Shown piece by piece: positions 40,391-49,697 of a stretch of 64,000 nucleotides of DNA. Source of the DNA: Streptosporangium sp. NBC_01756. GTDB lineage: Bacteria; Actinomycetota; Actinomycetes; Streptosporangiales; Streptosporangiaceae. The stretch lies in NCBI RefSeq assembly GCF_035917975.1, contig NZ_CP109130.1, forward strand, positions 3,038,001 to 3,102,000, given 5' to 3'. The position numbers and the translations under genes were made by a program. The notes under the pieces are model-generated. The model was not told the origin of the DNA and did no database searches. It was given only the letters and a program-made list of their open reading frames with translations. Every line of letters starts with the position of its first letter. The first letter of the stretch is position 1.

Positions 40391-41533
40391 ATGGCACCTA
40401 CACCGGAACTGGTGACGGCCGCTCTGGCGACCGTCAACGACCCTGAGATCCGTCGGCCGATCACCGAACTCGACATGGTCAAGAGCGTCGACATCTCTCC
40501 CGACGGGTTGGTCCGCGTCGGGATCTTCCTCACGGTGTCGGGCTGTCCCATGAAGGACACCATCACCCGTGACGTCACCGCCGCGGTCTCCAAGATCGAC
40601 GGGGTCAGCGGCGTCCAGGTCGAGATGGACGTGATGAGCACCGAGCAGCGCAAGACGCTGCAGACCAAGCTGCGCGGCGCCAAGGGCCCCGAGAAGGAGA
40701 TCCCCTTCGCCCAGGCGGGCTCGCTGACCCGCGTCTTCGCGGTCGCGTCCGGCAAGGGCGGCGTGGGCAAGTCCTCCGTCACCGTCAACCTGGCCGCCGC
40801 GATGGCCGCCGGCGGTCTCAAGGTCGGTGTCGTGGACGCCGACATCTACGGCCACAGCATCCCCCGGATGCTCGGCGTCTCCGAACGCCCCACCAAGGTC
40901 GAGGACATGATCATGCCGCCGGTGGCGCATGACATCAAGGTCATCTCGGTCGGCATGTTCAAGCCGGAGGGCAACACCCCGGTCGTGTGGCGCGGCCCGA
41001 TGCTGGACCGCGCGCTGCACCAGTTCCTCGCCGACGTCTACTGGGGCGACCTCGACGTCCTGCTGATGGACCTGCCCCCCGGCACCGGCGACATCGCGAT
41101 CTCGGTGGCGCAGCGGATGCCGTCCGCGGAGATCCTCGTGGTGACCACCCCGCAGCAGGCCGCCGCCGAGGTGGCCGAACGCGCCGGGTCGATCGCGGTG
41201 CAGACCCACCAGCAGATCGCGGGCGTCATCGAGAACATGTCCTGGCTGCCCTGCCCGCACTGCGACGAGCGGATCTCCGTCTTCGGCGAGGGCGGCGGCC
41301 AGACCGTGGCCGACGCGCTCACCCGCACCCTCGGCGCCCGCGTGCCGCTCCTCGGCCAGGTGCCGATCGACATGCGGCTGCGCGAGGGCGGCGACGAGGG
41401 CAAGCCCCTCGTGCTCACCGACCCCGACGCCCCGGCCGCCGCCGAGCTGAGCCGTATCGCCGCGGGGCTGAGCAAGAAGTCGGGCAGCCTCAGGGGGATG
41501 CAGCTGGGCATCTCCCCCACCAGGGGCCGCTAG
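40391..41533 (+). CDS. mrp: Mrp/NBP35 family Fe-S cluster carrier
   Basis: This 380-residue P-loop protein binds and transfers [4Fe-4S] clusters. The N-terminal ~90 residues are a MIP18/DUF59 domain (VTAALATVNDPEIRRPITEL, FLTVSGCPMKDTI). The ATPase part has the deviant Walker A ASGKGGVGKSS, DADIYGHSIPRM, LPPGTGDIAIS and the cluster-binding CPHC. The length is normal. No clear ribosome binding site precedes the ATG at 40391; the upstream region is unusually long. Corresponds to Rv1229c. Converges on tatB with a strong shared terminator. Confidence 0.93.
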   Translation: MAPTPELVTAALATVNDPEIRRPITELDMVKSVDISPDGLVRVGIFLTVSGCPMKDTITRDVTAAVSKIDGVSGVQVEMDVMSTEQRKTLQTKLRGAKGPEKEIPFAQAGSLTRVFAVASGKGGVGKSSVTVNLAAAMAAGGLKVGVVDADIYGHSIPRMLGVSERPTKVEDMIMPPVAHDIKVISVGMFKPEGNTPVVWRGPMLDRALHQFLADVYWGDLDVLLMDLPPGTGDIAISVAQRMPSAEILVVTTPQQAAAEVAERAGSIAVQTHQQIAGVIENMSWLPCPHCDERISVFGEGGGQTVADALTRTLGARVPLLGQVPIDMRLREGGDEGKPLVLTDPDAPAAAELSRIAAGLSKKSGSLRGMQLGISPTRGR

Positions 41534-41542
41534 CCCGGCACG

Positions 41543-41592
41543 ACGTACGACACCGGCGCCCTCCGCTGCGGGAGGGCGCCGGTGTCGTACGT
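41543..41592. terminator. Bidirectional terminator between mrp and tatB
   Basis: A perfect 22-bp stem (41543-41564 with 41571-41592) around a 6-nt loop. It lies between two convergent genes. Confidence 0.92.
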
Positions 41593-41640
41593 ACGGCGCT
41601 CAATGCCTCTGCCGGGCCCTACGACCGATCCTCGCCGGGC

Positions 41641-42012
41641 TCAGGTCGCCTCGGAGTCATAGGGCGGGATCTCGCCGTATCCGAGCTCACCGGCCGCCTC
41701 GGCCGCGTAGGAGTCGACGTAGGTCGGCGAGGTGGACACCGTGGCGGTCGAGGTGCGGTTCCAGTCGTCCTCCAGCTCACCGGTGAGGTGCTTGCGGACG
41801 AAGTTCTTCGGATTGAGGTCGGCCGGGTCGAAGTCGGCGAACTCGGGCCCCAGCCCGGCCTGCAGGTCGCTCTTGGCGTTGTTGGCCATCTGGCGGAGGT
41901 TGCGCAGCGTCTTGCCCGCCTGGGCGGCGGCCTGGGGAAGTTTCTCCGGGCCGAAGACGAGCAGGGCGATGACCACCAGCGCCACGATCTCAGGCCAGCC
42001 GAGTCCGAACAC
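41641..42012 (-). CDS. tatB: Sec-independent translocase protein TatB
   Basis: This is the TatB subunit of the twin-arginine translocase, 123 residues. One N-terminal membrane helix (FGLGWPEIVALVVIALLVFG) and the conserved FGPEKLP turn are followed by an amphipathic helix with RNLRQMANNAK. The acidic C-terminal tail is as expected. GTG at 42012 with AGGAG 6 nt upstream. Last gene of the sigE-rseA-rseB-htrA-tatB run, matching Rv1221-Rv1224. Confidence 0.92.
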   Translation of the reverse strand: MFGLGWPEIVALVVIALLVFGPEKLPQAAAQAGKTLRNLRQMANNAKSDLQAGLGPEFADFDPADLNPKNFVRKHLTGELEDDWNRTSTATVSTSPTYVDSYAAEAAGELGYGEIPPYDSEAT

Positions 42013-42117
42013 GGTGATCTCCTACCGGGACAACGCTAGGGAAGCTCCCCGGGCACGTACCCGGGCAACTTCCAGACTAATGCCCTCAACCTCAAGCACG
42101 CACCCGCGCACCGTCGT

Positions 42118-43638
42118 TCAGGAGGGCTGGGGTGTGGGCTGCACGGCCGCCGCACCGACGGTCACGACGGCCGTCTTCTCCTGGCCGCCGCGCTGGAACT
42201 TGATCGTCAGCTTCTCGCCGGGAGCCTTGTTCCTGATCAGTGCGATCAGCTCGGTGCTGTCCTGCACCACCGTTCCGTCGATCTCCAGGATGACGTCACC
42301 GGGCTTCAGGCCCGCCTTGTCGGCGGGGCCGTCGGGCTCGACCGGGCGGGTGCCCTGCTTGACCTCGCTGTCGATGCGGACACCGGTGCCCTGGTAGGTC
42401 TGGTCGAGGGTGACGCCGATCCGCGACTTCTTGGCGACACCGTTGGCGACCAGTTCCTCGGCGATCCGGCGCGCGTGGTTCACCGGGATGGCGAAGCCGA
42501 GACCGATGCTGCCGCTCTGGCCGCCGGCCGACCTGCCGAGCGTGGCGATCGCCGAGTTGACCCCGATGACCTCGCCGCCGGCGTTGACCAGCGGGCCGCC
42601 GGAGTTTCCGGGGTTGATGGCCGCGTCGGTCTGGATGGCGCTGAGCCAGGTGGTGTCGGAGCTGTTCTCCTCACCCGCCTGGACCGGGCGGTTGAGCGAG
42701 CTGACGATGCCGGAGGTGACGGTGCCGACGAGGCCGAGCGGGGAGCCGATGGCGACGACGGGGTCGCCCACGACCACGTTGTCGGAGTTGCCGAGACTGA
42801 TCTCCGGGGCGCCGAAGGTCTCAGCGGGCTTGACCACCGCGAGGTCGGACTCGGGGTCACGGCCGATGATCTGGGCGGAGGTGGACTTGCGGTTGCTGAA
42901 CTGGATCTGGATCTCACCGCCCGGCGCGGCGGCGGCGACCACGTGGTTGTTCGTCACCACATAGCCGCCCTTGATCAGGAAGCCGGAGCCGGTGGCCGCG
43001 CTGGTGCCGCCGTCGACGGCCAGCGAGACCACGCTGGGCAGAACCTTGGCGGCCACCCCCGCGACGGAGTCCGGGGGCCGGGAGTTGGAGCCGCTCGGCG
43101 CCTTCCCCAGGCTGAAGGAGGGATCCCGGCCCGAGGCGTCGGGCCGGGTGAGCAGATAGGTGCCGACGCTCCCCAGCGTCGAGGCCAGCAGCGCGACCAG
43201 CACGGCGACGATGACCATCGTGCTGGTACGCGGCCCCGGACGGGCCGGAACGGCCGCGCCCGCGAAGCCACCGGGAGGGGGCGCCCAGCCGGCACCCATG
43301 CCGAACGCCTGGGTGGGCGGAGGAGGCGGACCGGCCGGCGGGCCGAAGACCGCGGTGTCCTGCCGCGCCCGGCCCGACGGGTCGCCCCAGCCGCCCTCGG
43401 CGGACTGACCGGTGCCTTCCGGCGGCGGTACGGCCTGGCTCCACCGTCCCTGGCCCGGCGGATCCCCCAGCTGGCTCCAGCCGTCGTTCACCGGCGGCTC
43501 GCCGTGGGAGCCCGCCTCGTCGGCGGGCAGGAAGTGCGGGCGGGAGGACGGCGAGGGCCGGCCCACGTCGTCGGTGAAGTCCGACGGCGTACGCCCCTGG
43601 GCACCGTGCGCCTCGGGGGTGCGGATCTCGTCGGTCAT
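42118..43638 (-). CDS. htrA: HtrA/DegP-type membrane-anchored serine protease
   Basis: This 506-residue envelope protease has a Pro-rich cytoplasmic N-terminus (~1-137), a membrane helix (MVIVAVLVALLASTLGSVG), a trypsin domain with the catalytic His in VVTNNHVV, Asp in ESDLAVVKP and Ser in NPGNSGGPLV, and a C-terminal PDZ domain (DKAGLKPGDVILEIDG). It degrades or refolds damaged exported proteins. The gene lies directly after an RseB-like gene in a SigE cluster, so it is probably a SigE-controlled stress protease. Confidence 0.93.
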   Translation of the reverse strand: MTDEIRTPEAHGAQGRTPSDFTDDVGRPSPSSRPHFLPADEAGSHGEPPVNDGWSQLGDPPGQGRWSQAVPPPEGTGQSAEGGWGDPSGRARQDTAVFGPPAGPPPPPTQAFGMGAGWAPPPGGFAGAAVPARPGPRTSTMVIVAVLVALLASTLGSVGTYLLTRPDASGRDPSFSLGKAPSGSNSRPPDSVAGVAAKVLPSVVSLAVDGGTSAATGSGFLIKGGYVVTNNHVVAAAAPGGEIQIQFSNRKSTSAQIIGRDPESDLAVVKPAETFGAPEISLGNSDNVVVGDPVVAIGSPLGLVGTVTSGIVSSLNRPVQAGEENSSDTTWLSAIQTDAAINPGNSGGPLVNAGGEVIGVNSAIATLGRSAGGQSGSIGLGFAIPVNHARRIAEELVANGVAKKSRIGVTLDQTYQGTGVRIDSEVKQGTRPVEPDGPADKAGLKPGDVILEIDGTVVQDSTELIALIRNKAPGEKLTIKFQRGGQEKTAVVTVGAAAVQPTPQPS

Positions 43639-43733
43639 TGAATATTCACCACTCCTTGCCTCATACGAGGCCGTTCACTGAGATGCCCCGGCAATCTTCC
43701 TCTGAACGGGATACGAGAGATGTAAAGCGTGCC

Positions 43734-44762
43734 TCACCCGAAGGGATCGACCCAGGAAAGGAGACGGCTCGCCCCTCGGCCGAGCCGGGCCCACAGGCCG
43801 GGCGCGGGCTCATGTGGCAGGACCGCGACCGCTGCGTCGACCGTGTCGGCCGGCGCGTCCGCGAAGACGGTGTAGACATGGCCCCCACTCGCCCAGATCA
43901 TCTCCTGCTCGGCTGAGTCCCGAATCCAGATCGTATGCCCGTTACGCAGCTCAGCATGCCAGCCACGGAGATACTCCTCATCAAGCATCCCAGACTGGAC
44001 GAAAACGGACACGACTGACAGGCCATCCGAATATCCCAGATACAAGTATCCAGGAGATGTGTCGTGGACGGCGAACAACTCCAGGCTGCCGGGCAGCGAC
44101 TCGGGAAAACGGCGGCCCAGGACGCGCAGTCCGGACAGCTCACCGAGGTCGGACCCGCCGGGATCGGGCACCGGCGCGGAGGCCCTCCGCGCCGGGCCGA
44201 GAGCGAGATCGATGAAGGCTCCCGCGTGGACGACCCGGCCCCGGCCGTCGAGCAGCTCGCGGCGGAGCACCGGCCCCCCGTCTTCGTCCAGCCAGTAACG
44301 GGCGGCGACCGTGCCGTCCGCGCGCACGGCGTTCACCAGACGGGCCCGCCGACCGCAGACACGCCCCTCACCGGCGGTCACCACCCGGTAGTTGCGGGCC
44401 AGCACCGCGAGCATGACCTCGGACGGGGCCCACATTCCACCGGCGGGACTGCCGGGATCCACCAGCTGGACGAGACCCGACGGCTGGGCGTGCACGGTCA
44501 TCCCCTCACCGGGGACGTTGCGGACCTCCAACACCGAGGAGGAGGTGCCGGAACGGCCCCAGGTGGTGACGTACTGCGTGCCGGAGTATCCGCGGGTACG
44601 GCCGGCGACCGCCGCCTCGCGCAGCAGGCGCAGGCCGGTGTCCTCGCTCTCGGCGTCCTCCGGCGGGGCGGCGTGCGCCGGACCGGCGGACACCGGACTG
44701 CCCACCACCAGCCCCAGCAGCATGACAGCGACTAGAAGGACGGTGGCGGGCAGCCTGATCAC
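43734..44762 (-). CDS. MucB/RseB-like exported sigma-factor regulatory protein
   Basis: This 342-residue exported protein has a signal peptide (MIRLPATVLLVAVMLLGLVV...) and an RseB-like fold: a LolA-type lipid-binding-like N-domain (GYSGTQYVTTWG, RNVPGEGMTVHAQ) and a smaller C-domain (FAVHDTSPGYLYLGYSDGLS). MucB/RseB proteins guard the anti-sigma factor from regulated proteolysis. Start codon GTG overlaps the rseA stop by 4 nt (GTGA), placing it in one operon with the anti-sigma gene. The assignment rests on pattern plus context. Confidence 0.8.
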   Translation of the reverse strand: MIRLPATVLLVAVMLLGLVVGSPVSAGPAHAAPPEDAESEDTGLRLLREAAVAGRTRGYSGTQYVTTWGRSGTSSSVLEVRNVPGEGMTVHAQPSGLVQLVDPGSPAGGMWAPSEVMLAVLARNYRVVTAGEGRVCGRRARLVNAVRADGTVAARYWLDEDGGPVLRRELLDGRGRVVHAGAFIDLALGPARRASAPVPDPGGSDLGELSGLRVLGRRFPESLPGSLELFAVHDTSPGYLYLGYSDGLSVVSVFVQSGMLDEEYLRGWHAELRNGHTIWIRDSAEQEMIWASGGHVYTVFADAPADTVDAAVAVLPHEPAPGLWARLGRGASRLLSWVDPFG

Positions 44763-45289
44763 GGAGTGGGGGAGAAGGTCGGCGTCGCCGACCCCCCGTA
44801 AGGCGCGGTGTTCCTGTGCTGGTTGGCGAACATGTCGACCGGCGGCACGACACGCGGGCTGGGGTCGGAACCGCCCGCGACGAAGAGGGTGCCGATCGCC
44901 ACGGCCGCGGAGGCGACTCCTACCGCGACGTAGCCCGCCCTCCTGGCCCGACCGGGCCTCCCGGCGCGACCGCGGGGCCGGTTGTCCGGCGGCGCGACGC
45001 TGTGCATGCTCGGGATCGGTGCCCCGCCGAACGTGCGCGGGGCCGGAAAGGGGCGCTCACGCGGGGGCAGCGGGCCACCCGGCTCGGCCATCCGGAGCAA
45101 CGACATGGTCAGGTCGGCGGGCATCGCGGGCCCGTCCAGCGACCGCAACCGGCTCTTCAGCGCCCGCATGGCGTCGACCTCGGCCCGGCATTCGGCGCAG
45201 AAGGTCAGATGGGACAGGGCCCGGTCGCGCTCGTGGTGGTTCAGCTCACCGTCGACCAGTGCGGAAACGCGCTCTCCAAGATGACTCAT
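44759..45289 (-). CDS. rseA: Anti-sigma factor RseA-like (zinc-containing ZAS)
   Basis: This 176-residue membrane-spanning anti-sigma factor has an N-terminal ZAS domain with the Hx3Cx2C motif in LSHLTFCAECRAEVDAMR, a linker, one membrane helix (GYVAVGVASAAVAIGTLFVA) and a short extracellular tail. It would hold SigE inactive at the membrane until regulated proteolysis. The ATG at 45289 has AAGGAG 5-8 nt upstream. Lies directly after sigE and overlaps the rseB-like gene by 4 nt. Confidence 0.92.
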   Translation of the reverse strand: MSHLGERVSALVDGELNHHERDRALSHLTFCAECRAEVDAMRALKSRLRSLDGPAMPADLTMSLLRMAEPGGPLPPRERPFPAPRTFGGAPIPSMHSVAPPDNRPRGRAGRPGRARRAGYVAVGVASAAVAIGTLFVAGGSDPSPRVVPPVDMFANQHRNTAPYGGSATPTFSPTP

Positions 45290-45341
45290 GCCCACTCCTT
45301 GCCAAGCGGCTCGTCGTGACATTCGTCATGACTGTGGTTTC

Positions 45342-45974
45342 TCATACGAGTCCCTCCCCGCGGGTGATGGTCGGGGGGAGTTGGTCGCCGCGCGGCGCCC
45401 GGTGCTCCAGCGCCTCACGCAGCTGGGCCCGGCCGCGGTGGATGCGGCTGCGGACCGTGCCGAGCTTCACGCCCAGCGTGGCGGCGATCTCCTCGTAGGA
45501 CAGCCCTTCGATGTCACACAGCACCACGGCCGCGCGGAACTCCGGCGCGAGCGCGTCGAGCGCCGCCTGGATGTCCGGCTCCAGATGGGTGTCGTCGTAC
45601 ACCTGGGCGGGAGAAGGCTCGCGTCCACGCAGCCGCTCGGCGGCGTCGTCGGCGAGTCCCTCGAACCTGATGCGCTGCTTGCGCCGCGCCATGTCGAGGA
45701 ACAGGTTGGTGGTGATGCGATGCAGCCAGCCCTCGAAGGTGCCCGGCGTGTAGTTCGACAAGGATCTGAAGACCCGGACGAAGACCTCCTGGGTGAGGTC
45801 CTCGGCGTCGTGAACGTTGCCGGTCAGCCGATAGGCCAGCCGGTAGACGCGCGCCGAGTGATTCCTGACCACCTCGTCCCAGGTGGGAGGCGTCCAGTCA
45901 GGCATGGGAGCTCCTGTCTGGTGGTCGGACTCCTCCACCAGCACCCCTCTCTCCGGGACCACCGCTATCGCCAT
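45342..45974 (-). CDS. sigE: SigE-type ECF RNA polymerase sigma factor
   Basis: This ~210-residue extracytoplasmic-function sigma factor has region 2 ([39 protein letters not shown]) and region 4 ([39 protein letters not shown]). It is very close to my memory of M. tuberculosis SigE. The ATG at 45974 is chosen; the frame is open upstream to a TTG at 46025, and a downstream ATG sits at about 45905. It is divergent from the O-methyltransferase gene. It probably drives the envelope stress genes that follow. Confidence 0.93.
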   Translation of the reverse strand: MAIAVVPERGVLVEESDHQTGAPMPDWTPPTWDEVVRNHSARVYRLAYRLTGNVHDAEDLTQEVFVRVFRSLSNYTPGTFEGWLHRITTNLFLDMARRKQRIRFEGLADDAAERLRGREPSPAQVYDDTHLEPDIQAALDALAPEFRAAVVLCDIEGLSYEEIAATLGVKLGTVRSRIHRGRAQLREALEHRAPRGDQLPPTITRGEGLV

Positions 45975-46145
45975 AGTGCCTGGTTTCGTCCCTTCGTGCG
46001 CACTCACTGTCTTCCGGACCGGCAAAGGCCGCTTAAACCGTGCAACGCACCGGGCGCGACATGAGTTCCCGATCGGGCCTGCCTCCCTTAGGCTGCGACC
46101 CAGTGCCTATATGACTGTGTACGGAGAAAGCGGGAGGAGAGGCCG

Positions 46146-46796
46146 ATGGCAGAGACGCCGACAAGTCCGTTGGAGGCCACTCTGGCCTATGCCGAGGAAT
46201 TCCACACGGAGGACGAGATTCTGCTCACCGCGCGTCAGCGCGGCGCGGAGGTGGGAGCGCCCCCGATCCTGCCCGGCGGCGGCGCCGCCCTCTGCTTCCT
46301 CGCCACGGCCATCAACGCCCGTGCGGTCGTGGAGATCGGCACCGGCTGCGGGGTGTCCGGGCTGTGGCTGCTCCGTGGCATGCGCCAGGATGGCACGCTG
46401 ACCAGCGTGGACGTGGAGCCGGAGCACCAGCGCCTGGCACGGCAGAGCTTCGCCCAGGCCGGTTTCTCCGGTGGCCGGACCAGGCTGATCACCGGCCGGG
46501 CCCTGGACGTCCTGCCCCGCCTGTCCGACGGCGGCTACGATCTGGTCTTCTGCGACGGGGCGAAGCAGGAGTACGGCGACTACCTGGCCGAGGCCGTCCG
46601 CCTGCTGCGCCCGGGCGGCATCGTGGTCTTCGACAACGCCCTGGGCAACCGCAGGGTCGCCGACCCCGCGCAGCGCGACCCGGACACCGTCGCCGTGCGG
46701 GAGCTGGGCAAGCTGGTCCGTTCCGACGAACGGCTCCGGCCGCTGCTGATACCGCTGGGCGACGGCATCCTGGCCGCCGTCAAACTCACCGACTAG
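46146..46796 (+). CDS. SAM-dependent O-methyltransferase (Rv1220c-like)
   Basis: This 216-residue class I methyltransferase is of the caffeoyl-CoA/catechol O-methyltransferase type. The SAM motif is VVEIGTGCGVSGLWLL, followed by TSVDVEPEHQRLAR and the metal-site-like DLVFCDGAKQEYGDYL and VFDNALGNRRVAD. GGAGGAGAGG precedes the ATG. Divergent from sigE, as in mycobacteria; substrate unknown. Confidence 0.9.
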   Translation: MAETPTSPLEATLAYAEEFHTEDEILLTARQRGAEVGAPPILPGGGAALCFLATAINARAVVEIGTGCGVSGLWLLRGMRQDGTLTSVDVEPEHQRLARQSFAQAGFSGGRTRLITGRALDVLPRLSDGGYDLVFCDGAKQEYGDYLAEAVRLLRPGGIVVFDNALGNRRVADPAQRDPDTVAVRELGKLVRSDERLRPLLIPLGDGILAAVKLTD

Positions 46797-48279
46797 ACAG
46801 CCAGTCGAGCAGCAGGCGCACGCCGTAACCGGTGGCGCCCTTGCTGAAGATGCCCTCGTCCGCGGTGCTGCGGCCGACCCCGGCGATGTCCAGGTGGGCC
46901 CACGGCCGCTTGCCGGTGAACTCGCGGAGGAACAGCGCCGCGGTGATGGAGCCCGCGCCGTAGGTCGACCCGGACTCGATGTTGGCCAGGTCGGCCACGG
47001 AGGACTCCAGCGCCGGCACGTAGTCGTCGATCAACGGCATCCGCCAGAGCCGCTCGCCGGTGCTCTCCCCCGCGCCGGTCAGCTCCGCGGCCAGGTCGTC
47101 GTCGGAGGCGAAGACGGCGCCGAGGTGCTTGCTCAGGGCGATGCTGATCGCTCCGGTCAGCGTGGCGATGTCGACCATGACGTCCGGGTCGAGCTCGGCG
47201 TCGGCGTAGGCCAGCGCGTCGGCCATCACCAGGCGGCCTTCGGCGTCGGTGTTGAGGACCTCGACGGTCCGCCCGCCGTACTGCGTGATCACGTCGGAGG
47301 GACGCTGGGCCGTACCGGAGAAGGAGTTCTCCGCGGTGGCGATCAGGCCGGTGACCCGGACCCGCACACCGAGTGCGGCCAGCGCACCCAGGACCGCGAT
47401 CACGACCGCGCCGCCGGCCATGTCGGTCTTCATGAACTTCATGCCCTCGGTCGGCTTGAGGGACAGACCACCGGTGTCGTAGGTGATCCCCTTGCCGACC
47501 AGGACGACGTGACCGGTCGCCCCCTCGGGGGAGTAGGAGAGCTGGATCAGGCGCGGCGGGTTCACCGACCCCTGGCCGACGGCCAGGATGCCGCCGAACC
47601 CGCCGGACCGCAGCTCCTCCTCGTCCCACACCTTCGCGGCGACCCCCTGCTCGGCGGCGCGCTCGGCGAGCCAGGCGGGAGTCTTCACCGAAGAGGGCAT
47701 GTTGGCCAGGTCCCTGGCCAACGCGACGGCCCCGGCGACCACCTCGCCCCTGGCGACCTCGGCCTCGGCGCCGTCGCCGACGAACTCGAGCACCGCCGCC
47801 GGCGGGGACTTCGGCTCGCCGATCCGGAAGGTGTAGGTGGCCAGCAGCGCGCCCTCCACGAACGCGGCCACCGGTCCCCCGGGCAGCACGATCCTGATCG
47901 CGTCCTTGCCCTTGCCCCGTCTGGCCACGGCCGCACCGGCCTTGCGCAGGGCCGTGGCCGAACCGTCTCCGACCCCGTAGAGCAGCACCCGGCCGACGGC
48001 GTCGCCGTTCGCGACGGGAACCTCGACGATCTCTCCGGCCTCGCCCTTGGCCTCGTAGTGGGCCAGCAGCGCGCCGGCGGGCAGCGGCAGGTCGATCTCG
48101 GGGGCGAGGTCCGCCCCGAAGGGAACCGCGAGCAGCTGGGCGTCCGGGGCGGCCGGGGCGGCCGGCAGGTCGGCGGCCCCTTCACGGTCCGGGCCGCCGG
48201 CGGCCCGCGAGGGCGTCACGGCGGACAGACCCTGCCCGTAGGACGCGCGCGGCAACAACAGATAAGGCGCTATGGGCAT
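46786..48279 (-). CDS. pepA: Leucyl aminopeptidase (M17)
   Basis: This 497-residue cytosolic manganese/zinc aminopeptidase of peptidase family M17 releases N-terminal residues and is often hexameric. Signatures are VLVGKGITYDTGGLSLKP, KFMKTDMAGGAVV and the active-site NTDAEGRLVMADAL. The N-terminal ~170 residues form the usual macro-domain-like part. The ATG at 48279 has GGAG 5 nt upstream, so it is preferred over an ATG at 48294. Converges on the methyltransferase gene with an 11-bp overlap. Confidence 0.94.
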   Translation of the reverse strand: MPIAPYLLLPRASYGQGLSAVTPSRAAGGPDREGAADLPAAPAAPDAQLLAVPFGADLAPEIDLPLPAGALLAHYEAKGEAGEIVEVPVANGDAVGRVLLYGVGDGSATALRKAGAAVARRGKGKDAIRIVLPGGPVAAFVEGALLATYTFRIGEPKSPPAAVLEFVGDGAEAEVARGEVVAGAVALARDLANMPSSVKTPAWLAERAAEQGVAAKVWDEEELRSGGFGGILAVGQGSVNPPRLIQLSYSPEGATGHVVLVGKGITYDTGGLSLKPTEGMKFMKTDMAGGAVVIAVLGALAALGVRVRVTGLIATAENSFSGTAQRPSDVITQYGGRTVEVLNTDAEGRLVMADALAYADAELDPDVMVDIATLTGAISIALSKHLGAVFASDDDLAAELTGAGESTGERLWRMPLIDDYVPALESSVADLANIESGSTYGAGSITAALFLREFTGKRPWAHLDIAGVGRSTADEGIFSKGATGYGVRLLLDWLSSR

Positions 48280-48312
48280 GTGAACTCCAGACATCGTTCG
48301 GGGAGAACACTG

Positions 48313-48358
48313 CGGCCCTGGCGCGAGCCGCCGTCAGGCGGTCCGGCGGCCAGGGCCG
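48313..48358 (-). terminator. Hairpin after the DUF3117 gene
   Basis: CGGCCCTGGC (48313-48322) pairs with GCCAGGGCCG (48349-48358), enclosing a second CCGCC/GGCGG stem. It lies about 95 bp past the DUF3117 stop and upstream of pepA, both on the minus strand. Confidence 0.6.
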
Positions 48359-48453
48359 TGTTCATCGGTCGCGGTCGCGGCAGCCGCAGCGGATGTCGTG
48401 ATCGTCACTACGACCAGACATGGCCGGCTCCGCCGCCGGATCTCAGATCGGGA

Positions 48454-48621
48454 TCAGCCGACGACCTTCTTCAGTTCCTCGCCAAGAGCGGTCGCCTCGT
48501 CCGCCGAGAGTTCGACGACGAGCCGACCGCCACCCTCCAGAGGGACCCGCATGACGATTCCCCTGCCTTCTTTGACGACCTCCAGCGGACCATCACCGGT
48601 CCTCGGCTTCATAGCCGCCAT
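48454..48621 (-). CDS. DUF3117 family protein
   Basis: This is a 55-residue conserved actinobacterial protein (MAAMKPRTGDGPLEV, then IVMRVPLEGGGRLVVELSAD). It belongs to DUF3117, the family of Rv1211, and lies near tag as it does in M. tuberculosis. Function is not established. The ATG at 48621 is chosen because the family begins there; AAGGG lies about 10 nt upstream. Confidence 0.92.
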   Translation of the reverse strand: MAAMKPRTGDGPLEVVKEGRGIVMRVPLEGGGRLVVELSADEATALGEELKKVVG

Positions 48622-48810
48622 GCGTGTATCCCTTCCTGCTTCGGGCTCCGGATCTCCGACTGACCCGAGGGTGACCGACGCATTCACGTCTTCTGTGATG
48701 TCCTATTATCCCGTCTCCGCGCTCGGAATGGGAACGATCAGCCCCAGCATCGACTCATCGGGCAATCAAGACCGTTGTCCGAGACCCTCCGGACGGCCAA
48801 ACTTGTCCTC

Positions 48811-49593
48811 GTGAACGCCCGTGCCGCGCTCTTCGATCTGTATGGGGACCATCTGCGGTCCCGAGGCGGTCGCGCGTCCGTAGCCGCCCTGGTCCGCCTG
48901 CTCGCGCCGTTGGACATCGCCGCTCCCGCCGTCCGCACCGCCGTCTCGCGGATGGTACGGCAGGGCTGGCTGACCCCGGCCCGGCTCCCCCGGGGCCCGG
49001 GATACGTGGCCACTCCCAAGTGCGTACGCCGTCTCGACGAGACGGCGCTGAGAATTTACCGAGTTGGGACGATCACCTGGACGGGCCGGTGGCATGTGCT
49101 CGTGGTCGAGCCGGTGCGCGATCGGTCCCGGCGGGAACGGCTCCGGGCCGATCTCGCCTTCCTCGGCTACGCCCCGCTCTCGGAGACGACCTGGATAGGC
49201 CCGCGGGCCTCCCCCGAGCTCGGCGCCCTCCTGACCGGCGAGGACATCCGCGCCGACCGGTTCGACGCGGTGCTCGACGGCGACCCCCAGGCCCTGGTCG
49301 CCCGGACCTGGGACCTGGACGGCATCGGCGCGGCCTACGAGGACTGGCTGGCCCAGGCGGTGGACCTGGTCGGCGGGCTGCCCCGGGACGCCGCCGCCGA
49401 CCGGGTGTTCGCCGTCCGGAGCAGGTTGCTGCACGGCTGGCGCAACTTCCTGTTCCGCGATCCCGGTCTCCCCGCCGAACTGCTGCCGCCGGGCTGGCCG
49501 GGCGAGAAGGCCAGGTCCTACTTCGAGCAGGAGGCCGCCCGCCTGCTCCCCGCCGCCGCCGCGTTCGTCGACCGCCACCTCGCCGCGCCGTAG
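48811..49593 (+). CDS. PaaX-family transcriptional regulator
   Basis: This is a 260-residue regulator of the PaaX family, which typically represses phenylacetate catabolism and binds phenylacetyl-CoA. The N-terminal winged helix carries ARAALFDLYGDHLRSRGGRA and APAVRTAVSRMVRQGWLTP. The C-terminal part has TWIGPRASPELGALL. No ribosome binding site precedes the GTG at 48811; a TTG at 48775 is the alternative. The enoyl-CoA hydratase gene that follows (49698) fits a PaaX target. Confidence 0.9.
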   Translation: MNARAALFDLYGDHLRSRGGRASVAALVRLLAPLDIAAPAVRTAVSRMVRQGWLTPARLPRGPGYVATPKCVRRLDETALRIYRVGTITWTGRWHVLVVEPVRDRSRRERLRADLAFLGYAPLSETTWIGPRASPELGALLTGEDIRADRFDAVLDGDPQALVARTWDLDGIGAAYEDWLAQAVDLVGGLPRDAAADRVFAVRSRLLHGWRNFLFRDPGLPAELLPPGWPGEKARSYFEQEAARLLPAAAAFVDRHLAAP

Positions 49594-49697
49594 GGACCCG
49601 GCGCCGAGGCTTTACCGTGGAACCGGGCGCGGCAACCGGGTGGTGGAGCCGGGCCGCGACACCCAGCCGTGCACCGAGCCGCAGAAGGAGCCTTCCG

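Noticed and set aside
46786-48279. Start of pepA at 48294
   Set aside because: The ATG at 48279 has GGAG 5 nt upstream, whereas 48294 has no ribosome binding site.
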